From the NCBI GenBank assembly GCA_947629855.1, contig CANRFI010000027.1:1-14037 (forward strand): DNA of 14,037 bases, in the 5' to 3' direction. The notes beneath the pieces are model-generated. The model did not search any database. It saw only the letters and a list, made by a program, of their open reading frames with translations, and had not been told where the DNA came from. Positions 8,286-14,033 of this stretch are shown here, in pieces; position 1 is the first letter of the stretch, and each line of letters opens with the position of its first letter. Made by a program: the position numbers and the translations under genes. Origin of the DNA: an uncultured Clostridia bacterium (GTDB taxonomy: Bacteria > Bacillota_A > Clostridia > TANB77 > CAG-508).

Positions 8286-10244
8286 CTATCTTCTACCTGT
8301 TCTTTGCATCTTTACTAATTTATTTAAGTTAGTTTCAACAAATTCAAATTCTTTTGCTGTTGGTGTAATTTGTAAAATTGCAGTATCTGAACCGACTTTT
8401 AACAATCCTTCTCCCTTTTGACAAGTTATTAAAAATCCTGCCTCACCTTCACTTAATTTAAATACTTCTTTTAAATATTGTATTTCTGACTTATCTTGTG
8501 CTAAAAACAACTTCGTATCAGAAGATGTTAAAACTGCTTGTGCTTCTGGTTTCTCATAAAAGTCTTGAAATCTTTGTGAAATAATCGCAAGAGATACATT
8601 TCTTTTTCTTGCACGTCTTGCCATTGTATTTAAGAAGTCTACCGCTTCTGGGTATGGAAGTAACATCCAAGCTTCATCTACTATAACTCTTTTCTTACTT
8701 GCTTTCGTTCTATCTTCACTATTTTTCTTAACATATTTTTCCCAAATCCAAGAAAGTAATATTTGTTGTGCAAGTGGTCTTGCAAACCTTTCCTCCAACT
8801 GAGAAATATCCAAATTAATAAATGGTGCTCCATCTAACAATTCAAAAGTAGATTGTCCATCAAAATAAGCCATTTGTCCATTATATTCTCTTATATATTG
8901 TCTCATAACTTTCAATAAATAACTATATTGGAAACTATAATCTTGATTAGTGTTAGAATTAGCTTTTTCTTGTAATCTTTTATACCAGCTTCCTATTGTT
9001 GGCATTTCTTTTTTCTCTTGATATAATTTATTTCCTTTTTGAAATTCTTTTCCTTGTTTATATAAACTTTCTGGATTATTTGTAATTCCAATACTAGCAT
9101 ATTCTTCTGCTACAGATTCTGCTATAACTTGTTTTGTAAGCTCGTTTACATCTGTACTTCTGGTACTTCCTCTTGCCATTGTAATTAAAGCTTGTGTAAC
9201 ATCCTCTACTTTATTTTCTACATTTAAAACAATTCTTTCTCTACCTGTTATCTCATCTTTAATTTTTTCTGGTTCAATATCGAAAACATTAATAACTGTT
9301 TTAGAATTTGGACTAAGAACTATGTTAATTCCTCCTAGGCTTTCAGCTACAATTGAATACTCACCTTCTGCATCTAATGCTAAACTTTCTATTCCCATTA
9401 ATACTGATGATCTTGAAATTAAAGTTTTCATTGTAACAGATTTTCCAGCACCAGATTTAGCGAATATAACCATATTATAATTAGTAAGTGATGAATGGAA
9501 ATTATCAAAAAGTATAGGTGTTCCTGTTTGTTTATTAAATCCTAATGGTACACCTGTTGGATGTCCTACATCAGAGGTAGTAAAAGGAAAAACCGTTCCC
9601 ATTGATCTACTATCAAAAGAATGTACTTTCTTTATTTTGTCATCCATTAATGGTAAATTAGATTTAAATGCATCTTCTTGTATAGCCCATGCACTTTTAA
9701 TTCCTACTAAAGATTTTGACATTTCTGTAGTAAGAAGTTTTGTTAACCTTTCTAAATCTTCTAAATTATATGTAAAAAGTGTTGCAACAACAGATGCTTC
9801 ATACATTTTATTAAATCCTGCAGCAATTTCATCTCTTAATTGCTCTGCTTCATATCTCTTTTGTGCTAATGTACTTTCTCTGTTAATATTTCCTCTATCT
9901 GCTGCAACAATTCTTTCTGTTTCTAGTTCATTAATAACTTTATTTAATTCGTTTTGAGATTTTGACTCTGCAATTGGTGTTATATACAAAGATGTATTTA
10001 CGTCACCAAAGAAATATAAATCTCTAAACAATTCTGGAAAAGTACACATACGTGGAAGTGTGGATACAAAGAAACTTCTTGCATACCTTGTTATATTAGA
10101 TATTATTTCTAAGTGATCCATTTTTGAGGCATCAATTCCAGATGGTGCAATTAAATCCTTTATAGTTGTCTTTTTTAGTAATTCTTTACTTTCTTCTACA
10201 TTATTTACTTGCTCTTGTTTTTCTTTCTTTGACAATAGACCCAT
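8286..10244 (-). CDS. virB4: VirB4-family T4SS ATPase
   Basis: A 652-aa protein starting at ATG 10244 (MGLLSKKEK), chosen because AAAGGAGG sits just upstream; the longer upstream frame would add a lysine-rich artefact. Walker A is AKSGAGKSV (262-270), Walker B RVIVDEAWMLL (519-529), followed by the arginine-rich motif MARRARKRN (541-549) and ISQRFQDF (555-562), the standard order in VirB4/TraE-type conjugation ATPases. The N-terminal part (about 20-230) carries the VirB4 accessory domain, but its usual first portion is in the preceding separate gene, whose last 44 bases overlap this start. VirB4 powers pilin handling and substrate transfer at the cytoplasmic face of the channel and is required for conjugation. 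Arginines use AGA and CGT (for example residues 65 and 544) and never CGG. Confidence 0.97.
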   Translation of the reverse strand: MGLLSKKEKQEQVNNVEESKELLKKTTIKDLIAPSGIDASKMDHLEIISNITRYARSFFVSTLPRMCTFPELFRDLYFFGDVNTSLYITPIAESKSQNELNKVINELETERIVAADRGNINRESTLAQKRYEAEQLRDEIAAGFNKMYEASVVATLFTYNLEDLERLTKLLTTEMSKSLVGIKSAWAIQEDAFKSNLPLMDDKIKKVHSFDSRSMGTVFPFTTSDVGHPTGVPLGFNKQTGTPILFDNFHSSLTNYNMVIFAKSGAGKSVTMKTLISRSSVLMGIESLALDAEGEYSIVAESLGGINIVLSPNSKTVINVFDIEPEKIKDEITGRERIVLNVENKVEDVTQALITMARGSTRSTDVNELTKQVIAESVAEEYASIGITNNPESLYKQGKEFQKGNKLYQEKKEMPTIGSWYKRLQEKANSNTNQDYSFQYSYLLKVMRQYIREYNGQMAYFDGQSTFELLDGAPFINLDISQLEERFARPLAQQILLSWIWEKYVKKNSEDRTKASKKRVIVDEAWMLLPYPEAVDFLNTMARRARKRNVSLAIISQRFQDFYEKPEAQAVLTSSDTKLFLAQDKSEIQYLKEVFKLSEGEAGFLITCQKGEGLLKVGSDTAILQITPTAKEFEFVETNLNKLVKMQRTGRR

Positions 10245-11190
10245 CTGTTTTACCTCCTTTTGTTTTAGTTGTTTTAGTTGTTTTAGTTTTTGCAGTTTCT
10301 CTGTCTTTCTTAATTTCTTCAATTGCTAAATCTGCTACATCTTCTCCTACATAATCACGATTTTCTGATAATATTAATTCTGCCATTTTATTAATTAAGT
10401 TTTCCATATTTTCTTCTTTTTCTCTTGCTCTTTGCTCTGCTATTGTTTGAACTTTTTGAATCTTTTCATTTGCTAGTTCTATTGCTTTATCTTCTATTTG
10501 TTTATCTAATACTCTCATTTTCTTTTCAAATACATCTGGTGCAGTAGAATATAATTCGTCATAACCTGCTCTTAGTGCTTTATCTAATCCAAATACTTCT
10601 GCTTCGTCTCTATTATAAGCTACATATAACAAATCTACTAATTCATTTGAGCTTAGTATTTTTCCAGTTACAGAGCATGCTGATAATGTTGATATTATTG
10701 CTTGTGATTTAGTATACAATTCTGAAAATGCCATTCCTCTTACTTCCTCTTCATTATAATTGTCATCTGGATTTTCTTCTAAATAGTAGGATAATATAAT
10801 ATAATATTGTTTATTTAACACATTTCTGTTTAAACTCATTTTTTCTGTATTGTATACAATATCTTTTCCATATTCAAAAAGATTTTTTTGTTTTGTTAAT
10901 TCAAAGAAATATTTATCTAAATCTTCTTGTGAATATGCTTCTGATTCTACCATTCTTTTGTATTCATATCTCATACTATTATATTTATCTTCTATTTTCT
11001 TAACTTGGTCTTTGTATGTATTAATGCTACCTTCTAGGTTAATAGTTCTTGTTTGAATATAAATTTGAATTGGATGTCTTAATGTATTTAAAAATTGTTG
11101 GAATCCCTCTTCTACACTTACTTTTTCTACTTGAGACATCAAGTCATAATTAACACCTTGGCATTGCACTACCATCAAATACCTTTTTCC
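10201..11190 (-). CDS. Main segment of the 424-aa TraC-like VirB4 partner protein
   Basis: This frame is entered through GGA at 11190 after the CGG at 11191-11189. The first formal start in the frame is a TTG at 11178 with little ribosome binding site, already inside the conserved block. The text reads GKRYLMVVQCQGVNYDLMS, then EEGFQQFLNTLRHPIQIYIQTRTINL, which I recognise as the TraC-like N-terminal domain that accompanies VirB4 in Gram-positive mobile elements. It is followed by charged coiled-coil-like helices (reconstructed residues about 147-200 and 320-370) and a Lys/Thr-rich tail (KTKTTKTTKTKGGK). The gene overlaps the VirB4 start by 44 bases, implying coupled translation. It probably acts as a VirB4-associated membrane-proximal subunit. 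There are no ATPase motifs. Only the fused form has both a membrane anchor and the domain. Confidence 0.85.
   Translation of the reverse strand, partial: GKRYLMVVQCQGVNYDLMSQVEKVSVEEGFQQFLNTLRHPIQIYIQTRTINLEGSINTYKDQVKKIEDKYNSMRYEYKRMVESEAYSQEDLDKYFFELTKQKNLFEYGKDIVYNTEKMSLNRNVLNKQYYIILSYYLEENPDDNYNEEEVRGMAFSELYTKSQAIISTLSACSVTGKILSSNELVDLLYVAYNRDEAEVFGLDKALRAGYDELYSTAPDVFEKKMRVLDKQIEDKAIELANEKIQKVQTIAEQRAREKEENMENLINKMAELILSENRDYVGEDVADLAIEEIKKDRETAKTKTTKTTKTKGGKTDGSIVKERKTRASK
10262..10288 (-). repeat. Three perfect 9-base tandem repeats coding a Lys/Thr tail
   Basis: The plus-strand unit GTTTTAGTT is repeated three times without gaps. It encodes the TKTTKTTKTK tail of the TraC-like protein just before the VirB4 ribosome binding site. 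The unit keeps frame on expansion or loss. Confidence 0.85.
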
Positions 11191-11476
11191 GTTTCTTTTG
11201 CACTATCATATTATCTTCTATTTTATCAAATTCCATAAAGTCAGTTAAAGGTTGCATATTATAATTTGCATTAATAGAAGATTTTTTATTTTGTTTTTTT
11301 GCTTTATCATTTTTATCTGAAATTGTTATATTTTCTTTTGATGTTTTTTTGTTATTGTTTTTTGTTCTCCTTTTTAAAATTAAATACCATATACTTAAAA
11401 TCATTAATAGTGCAATCATACATATCAAAACAATAGAAAGTATACTTGATATTGCATTTTCGTTAATATTATTCAT
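11150..11476 (-). CDS. N-terminal segment of the TraC-like VirB4 partner protein (membrane anchor)
   Basis: An ATG at 11476 with AGGAGG upstream, overlapping the end of the PrgI-like gene by 8 bases. Residues 9-33 form a membrane helix (ISSILSIVLICMIALLMILS), followed by a strongly basic linker (about 34-66). About 75-95 reads PLTDFMEFDKIEDNMIVQKK, the beginning of the TraC-like domain. Codon 96 is CGG. After it the zero frame gives 12 more residues (ending SAMPRC) and a stop, whereas the +1 frame continues into the rest of the domain for a total of 424 aa. Unshifted, the product would be a 108-aa basic membrane peptide cut in the first strand of the domain, unlikely to fold. Confidence 0.87.
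   Translation of the reverse strand: MNNINENAISSILSIVLICMIALLMILSIWYLILKRRTKNNNKKTSKENITISDKNDKAKKQNKKSSINANYNMQPLTDFMEFDKIEDNMIVQKKRKKVFDGSAMPRC
11188..11191 (-). other. +1 frameshift site CGGA in the TraC-like gene
   Basis: The upstream frame reads CAA AAG AAA CGG AAA AAG GTA TTT and stops at TAA 11150-11152. The downstream frame reads GGA AAA AGG TAT TTG ATG GTA GTG. Skipping the C at 11191 yields IVQKKGKRYLMVVQCQG, which matches my recollection of the family pattern with a Gly at the beta-turn before the conserved YLMVVQCQG block. An adjacent run of five A could also host an indel, but removal of the C gives the better protein. Confidence 0.82.
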
Positions 11477-11822
11477 CTTTTGCTCCTCCTATTTTTTCTG
11501 TATTAACATAGATTTTATTTTTTTGCATTTTAAATTTTATTGCTCTTTTTATTACATCATCTATATTTTCTCCTCCAGTTTTTTTTGTGATGTAAAATGC
11601 ATTTGTATCTGGCACTTTGAAAGTACCTATTATAAAACCTATTAATCCAAATATTCCCATTATAATAAATCCTATTGTACCTAATTCTATCATACTAAAA
11701 GGAATATAAAAAACAAATCCTACCGCTACCCCTATAACAGCATATATCAACGCTTTTGTCGAAAATATAAATAGTATTCTTCCTTCTCCTTTTACATTTC
11801 TTGGTATGTTATATGTGTTCAT
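11469..11822 (-). CDS. prgI: PrgI-family (VirB3-like) T4SS membrane protein
   Basis: A 117-aa protein, ATG at 11822 with AAAGGAGG seven bases upstream. The start MNTYNIPRNVKGEGRILFIFSTKALIY is typical of PrgI-family proteins, with the IPR near the N-terminus. Two hydrophobic segments follow (about 27-44 and 48-67) and then a polar tail with FKVPDTNAFYITKKTGGENIDDVIKRAIKFKMQK. PrgI/VirB3-like proteins sit in the inner membrane and work with VirB4. It is the first gene of the long transfer operon, preceded by its own promoter, and it overlaps the next gene by 8 bases. No reading-frame problem is seen here. The symbol is used for the family, not for strict orthology. Confidence 0.9.
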   Translation of the reverse strand: MNTYNIPRNVKGEGRILFIFSTKALIYAVIGVAVGFVFYIPFSMIELGTIGFIIMGIFGLIGFIIGTFKVPDTNAFYITKKTGGENIDDVIKRAIKFKMQKNKIYVNTEKIGGAKDE

Positions 11823-11861
11823 TTTATCCTCCTTTGTATGTTTATAATTATACTTATTATC

Positions 11862-11890
11862 ATTATAACAAAAAAACGCAAAAATTGTAA
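11862..11890 (-). promoter_or_regulatory. Promoter of the long transfer operon
   Basis: On the minus strand the -10 TATAAT (11867-11862) is preceded by TGT (extended -10). The -35-like TTACAA (11890-11885) lies 17 bases upstream. The start codon of the PrgI-like gene is about 40 bases below. The -35 is weak (three of six consensus bases), but the perfect extended -10 compensates. Confidence 0.6.
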
Positions 11891-11901
11891 CATTTTTGCG
11901 T
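11870..11901 (-). terminator. Hairpin with T run overlapping the PrgI-operon promoter
   Basis: The arms ACGCAAAAA (11876-11884) and TTTTTGCGT (11893-11901) form a nine-base stem with an eight-base loop, followed on the minus strand by a run of T. It looks like a second terminator for read-through from the pilin operon. The promoter -35 lies in the loop and the T run lies in the promoter spacer. Confidence 0.55.
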
Positions 11902-11942
11902 AAATAATTTTATTTTAATATATTTGTAATATATTTGTAATA

Positions 11943-11968
11943 AAAAAGACTTCTTACGAAGTCTTTTT
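11943..11968 (-). terminator. Rho-independent terminator after the third pilin gene
   Basis: The perfect inverted repeat AAAAAGACTTC / GAAGTCTTTTT has a four-base loop and sits five bases after the pilin stop codon. The A and T runs on both sides make it bidirectional. It separates the pilin unit from the downstream transfer operon. Confidence 0.9.
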
Positions 11969-11972
11969 ATTA

Positions 11973-12332
11973 TTAAGAATTAAGTCCATTTGCAAATTGA
12001 TATACAACATTTGCAAGCATTGAAGCTGCAAATATTAATAATGCACCAACTAAATATGGTATCATTGTCTTTTTGTATTCTGCTTTTTCTTCTGCACTAC
12101 CCATCATATATTTAATACCTAGTACTATTAATACTATAACAGAAATTACAACACCTATAGTTTGAAGAACTCCTACTACTTTTTGTCCCATACTTTGTAT
12201 TTGAGCTGTACCTGTAACACCTTCTGTTCCTTTTATCTGGTCTGGTGTTAAGGCAAATACTCCTGATGTCATAGAAAGAATCATTAATACTACAAAAACT
12301 ATATTAATTATTTTTACTACTTTTTTACTCAT
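11973..12332 (-). CDS. VirB2/TrbC-like pilin subunit (third paralog)
   Basis: A 119-aa protein, ATG at 12332 with AAGGAGG upstream. Residues 1-27 form a signal peptide or first helix (hydrophobic core 8-20, ending GVFA). The mature part has a short polar region and two membrane helices (about 52-74 and 90-113) with the loop GIKYMMGSAEEKAEYKKTM between them and IPYLVGALL starting the second helix. This two-helix layout with a basic cytoplasmic loop is that of VirB2/TrbC pilins, which polymerise into the conjugative pilus or surface channel. It shares the loop motif GIKYMxGSxEExAxYKKTxIPY with the gene upstream. It has its own strong promoter and is directly followed by a terminator, so it can be expressed alone and at high level, as expected for a major pilin. 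Confidence 0.85.
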   Translation of the reverse strand: MSKKVVKIINIVFVVLMILSMTSGVFALTPDQIKGTEGVTGTAQIQSMGQKVVGVLQTIGVVISVIVLIVLGIKYMMGSAEEKAEYKKTMIPYLVGALLIFAASMLANVVYQFANGLNS

Positions 12333-12416
12333 ATCCTTCTCCTCCTTTTATTGTATTTATATTAAATCCCATTTTTATATTCATGAGAATTTTAATAACA
12401 TTTTTCCTCTATATTT

Positions 12417-12445
12417 ATTATAACATTAAAAATTTTTTTTTGCAA
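12417..12445 (-). promoter_or_regulatory. Strong promoter of the third pilin gene
   Basis: The minus-strand -35 TTGCAA (12445-12440), an exact 17-base spacer and the -10 TATAAT (12422-12417) with a TGT extension lie between two pilin genes. The predicted transcript has a leader of about 78 bases before the ATG at 12332. Confidence 0.8.
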
Positions 12446-12467
12446 CTTTTGTTAAAAATAAATATTT

Positions 12468-12821
12468 TTAGAAATTTTGCATAAAATTGAATATTAATTG
12501 TGGTATAATACTCATACAAAATACGAAAATTGCTCCTACTATGTAAGGAATTAATGTCTTTTTATAATCAGCTCTTTCTTCTACACTTCCTAACATATAT
12601 TTTATTCCTATTACAAGCAATACTACTACAGATACCACTACACCTACTACTTCTATCAATCCAGCTATGTTTTTTGCCTTTTCTGTGAATTTAGTAGGAT
12701 TTCCTATTACTCCTTTATATTGGGATAAATCTCCTAATCCTTCTATATCTGCATATGAATAATTACAAAATACGAACGAAATCATTAATACAAATAATAT
12801 TATTATACAAACCTTTTTCAT
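12468..12821 (-). CDS. VirB2/TrbC-like pilin subunit (second paralog)
   Basis: A 117-aa protein with ATG at 12821 and AGAGGTGATC upstream, starting 34 bases after the previous pilin stop and clearly cotranscribed with it. Residues 1-24 form a signal peptide (MKKVCIIILF core, YSYA end). The two membrane helices are at about 52-74 and 90-113, and the linking loop is GIKYMLGSVEERADYKKTL followed by IPYIVGAIF. It is closely similar in the loop to the 119-aa paralog downstream but differs in the N-terminal mature part and the C-terminal helix. No clear terminator follows it, only an A/T-only weak hairpin, so transcripts may run on into the next pilin gene. Family assignment is by topology and the shared loop. 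Confidence 0.83.
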   Translation of the reverse strand: MKKVCIIILFVLMISFVFCNYSYADIEGLGDLSQYKGVIGNPTKFTEKAKNIAGLIEVVGVVVSVVVLLVIGIKYMLGSVEERADYKKTLIPYIVGAIFVFCMSIIPQLIFNFMQNF

Positions 12822-12855
12822 TTGATCACCTCTATTATTTTTTCAAATTTTATTT

Positions 12856-13503
12856 TTATACTGCATTTCCTATTAAAATTGTTGCTATTTCCCATATTGC
12901 AAATGCTCCAAATACTATTACACATCCTATTATATATGGTACTATTAATTGTTTCACTTCCGCTTTTTCATCTATTCCCCCTGTCATAAATTTGATTCCT
13001 AATATTCCTGCCATTATTACTGCTACTGCTATTGCTATTGTCCCAATTATTCCTGATATTGTTTGAGAAAATAAACTTAAACTTCCTCCTTCAAAACGTG
13101 AGTCTTCTCCCTTACTCATAAAGCTTTCTGCATCTGTTATTGTATCTTCTATAGAGCTAGTTGCCATTTTACTTTCATCTGTTTTTTCTGGATTGTTATA
13201 TAAAACATAATCTTTTTTATCAACCCCTTCTATACCTTCTGCTGCTAATTCATCTCCTTGACTTCCAGTTTCTCTTAATGTTTGAGACCATGCTTTTCTT
13301 ACATCTTCTGTTGTGTTATTTTCACTTCCATATAATTGTCTATATTCTTTTATTTGATCAGGAGTATATTTCTTTTTAGTTTCTTCTGAATCATTTAAAC
13401 TAACAGTTGATTTTTCTCCATTACTAAGTTTTGGAGTCCCTCCTTGTTTTTCATATTGAGTATTAATTGCATTTATAATGTCGTTATATGCTTTTTCTGC
13501 TCC
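12856..13503 (-). CDS. C-terminal segment of a long VirB2-like pilin protein (298 aa in total)
   Basis: This frame is entered through GGA at 13503. The only ATG in it, at 13167, has no ribosome binding site and would cut the protein in half. Reconstructed residues 84-195 are a hydrophilic, helix-prone region (AEKAYNDIINAINTQYEKQG, then EDVRKAWSQTLRETGSQGDE). About 231-255 and 270-295 are two membrane helices joined by GIKFMTGGIDEKAEVKQLIV and PYIIGC. The helix pair and basic loop match the two smaller pilins downstream, so this is a VirB2-like domain with a roughly 190-residue exported N-terminal extension. It could be a pilus tip or adhesive subunit or a specialised channel subunit, which is speculation. 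The next pilin gene starts 34 bases further on. Confidence 0.8.
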   Translation of the reverse strand, partial: GAEKAYNDIINAINTQYEKQGGTPKLSNGEKSTVSLNDSEETKKKYTPDQIKEYRQLYGSENNTTEDVRKAWSQTLRETGSQGDELAAEGIEGVDKKDYVLYNNPEKTDESKMATSSIEDTITDAESFMSKGEDSRFEGGSLSLFSQTISGIIGTIAIAVAVIMAGILGIKFMTGGIDEKAEVKQLIVPYIIGCVIVFGAFAIWEIATILIGNAV

Positions 13504-13753
13504 GTTGTTGATTTAAATCTGACTGTGTAAACTGCTCGCTTCTAAGATTTTTTATTATTGTTTCATAATCTTCTTCTGATATTTTGTTTCCGTTTTTATC
13601 TTTAAGTAATTCAGAAATAGACCATTTATTATCTTTATAATATTTCTTTTTATATGTTTCGTATATACTTCCATATGCATTTACAAAACACATTTGGCTA
13701 AATATTATAATTATTAATAAAAATAATAATATAACTTTTATACTTTTTTTCAT
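13484..13753 (-). CDS. N-terminal segment of the long VirB2-like pilin protein (signal peptide)
   Basis: An ATG at 13753 with a GAGGGG ribosome binding site upstream. Residues 1-26 are a classic signal peptide: MKKSIK, a core of Leu and Ile, and a cleavage-like CFVNA end. Residues 27-83 are polar and charged (YETYKKKYYKDNKWSISELL, then EEDYETIIKNLRSEQF). Codon 84 is CGG, after which the zero frame gives RSRKSI and a stop. The +1 frame continues into the rest of the protein for 298 aa. Unshifted, the gene would make an 89-aa secreted peptide of unknown use. This is the first gene after the tRNA, driven by the promoter at 13823-13795. Confidence 0.85.
   Translation of the reverse strand: MKKSIKVILLFLLIIIIFSQMCFVNAYGSIYETYKKKYYKDNKWSISELLKDKNGNKISEEDYETIIKNLRSEQFTQSDLNQQRSRKSI
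13501..13504 (-). other. +1 frameshift site CGGA in the long pilin gene
   Basis: The upstream frame reads GAT TTA AAT CAA CAA CGG AGC AGA and stops six codons later at TAA 13484-13486. The downstream frame reads GGA GCA GAA AAA GCA TAT AAC GAC. Skipping the C at 13504 gives SDLNQQGAEKAYNDIINAI. The +1 frame is closed by TAA at 13515-13513, only three codons upstream of the GGA, so the shift is confined to about 30 bases. Confidence 0.82.
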
Positions 13754-13794
13754 CTTTCGCCCCTCTTTTTAACAATATTTAACTTTCTATATAT

Positions 13795-13823
13795 ATTATA
13801 TCATAAAAGGTCATTTTCTTCAA
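13795..13823 (-). promoter_or_regulatory. Promoter of the pilin operon
   Basis: The minus-strand -35 TTGAAG (13823-13818), a 17-base spacer and the -10 TATAAT (13800-13795) with a TGA extension. The ATG lies about 35 bases beyond the expected transcription start. Confidence 0.78.
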
Positions 13824-13862
13824 TTATTTTAGATATTATATAACTTTTGCTTTTTTAATTAA

Positions 13863-13898
13863 CAAAAAAACGCATTAGAGTATTATCCAATGCGTTTT
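13863..13898 (-). terminator. Terminator of the tRNA-Ser gene
   Basis: The arms AAAACGCATT (13867-13876) and AATGCGTTTT (13889-13898) form a ten-base stem with a twelve-base loop, followed on the minus strand by seven T. It begins at the last base of the tRNA CCA end. Confidence 0.88.
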
Positions 13899-13987
13899 GG
13901 CGTAGGTGAGAGGGTTCGAACCTCCGCGCCGATTACTCGACCTAGCAGTTTAGCAAACTGCCCCCTTCACCACTTGGGTACACCTAC
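13898..13987 (-). tRNA. tRNA-Ser(GCU)
   Basis: Read on the minus strand, the acceptor arms GTAGGTG and CACCTAC pair perfectly. The discriminator is G and CCA is encoded. The anticodon stem GCAGT/ACTGC encloses the loop TTGCTAA, giving anticodon GCT for AGC/AGT serine codons. The long variable arm pairs GTCGA with TCGGC, as expected of class II serine tRNA, and the T arm has the loop TTCGAAC. The anticodon loop is a normal seven bases, so this tRNA is not the frameshift decoder. Its 3' end faces the transfer cluster, the usual orientation of an integration target. Confidence 0.97.
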
Positions 13988-13994
13988 ATTTATT

Positions 13995-14033
13995 AACAAA
14001 AGTTAGATATGATAGTTATATCTAACTTTTGTT
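13995..14033. terminator. Perfect 16-base inverted repeat upstream of the tRNA, probably a bidirectional terminator
   Basis: AACAAAAGTTAGATAT and its exact reverse complement flank a seven-base loop. A and T runs lie in the arms. It most likely ends a gene lying beyond the right edge, or insulates the tRNA. The strand of that gene cannot be told from this window. Confidence 0.65.

Noticed and set aside
10245..10322. A longer VirB4 start giving 26 extra lysine/leucine-rich residues.
   Set aside because: The extension overlaps the repeat-coded tail of the previous gene, and the strong AAAGGAGG sits directly before the ATG at 10244.
11180..11195. The breaks as simple homopolymer indels (runs of five A near two of the sites) or classic -1 slippage on A AAA AAG.
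   Set aside because: The shift is +1, not -1. Two of the four sites have no comparable A run, and the shared feature at all four is CGGA. Homopolymer error cannot explain that common motif, though reads should still be checked.
11917..11938. Two tandem copies of AATATATTTGT between the pilin and PrgI genes as an operator.
   Set aside because: Only two A/T-only copies, plausible by chance in this base composition.
12446..12480. A terminator after the second pilin gene.
   Set aside because: The possible hairpin is made of A and T only, with no GC core and no proper T tract.
2365..13167. The downstream ORFs as independent genes from internal starts at ATG 13167, TTG 11178, ATG 4231 and TTG 2367.
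   Set aside because: These starts have weak or no ribosome binding sites, unlike nearly every real start in the window, and they fall inside domains whose beginnings lie in the upstream frame.
6854..13379. Plus-strand ORFs of 62-106 codons.
   Set aside because: They lie opposite real genes, are rich in Phe, Leu, Ser and Pro as expected of antisense reads, and lack ribosome binding sites and domains.
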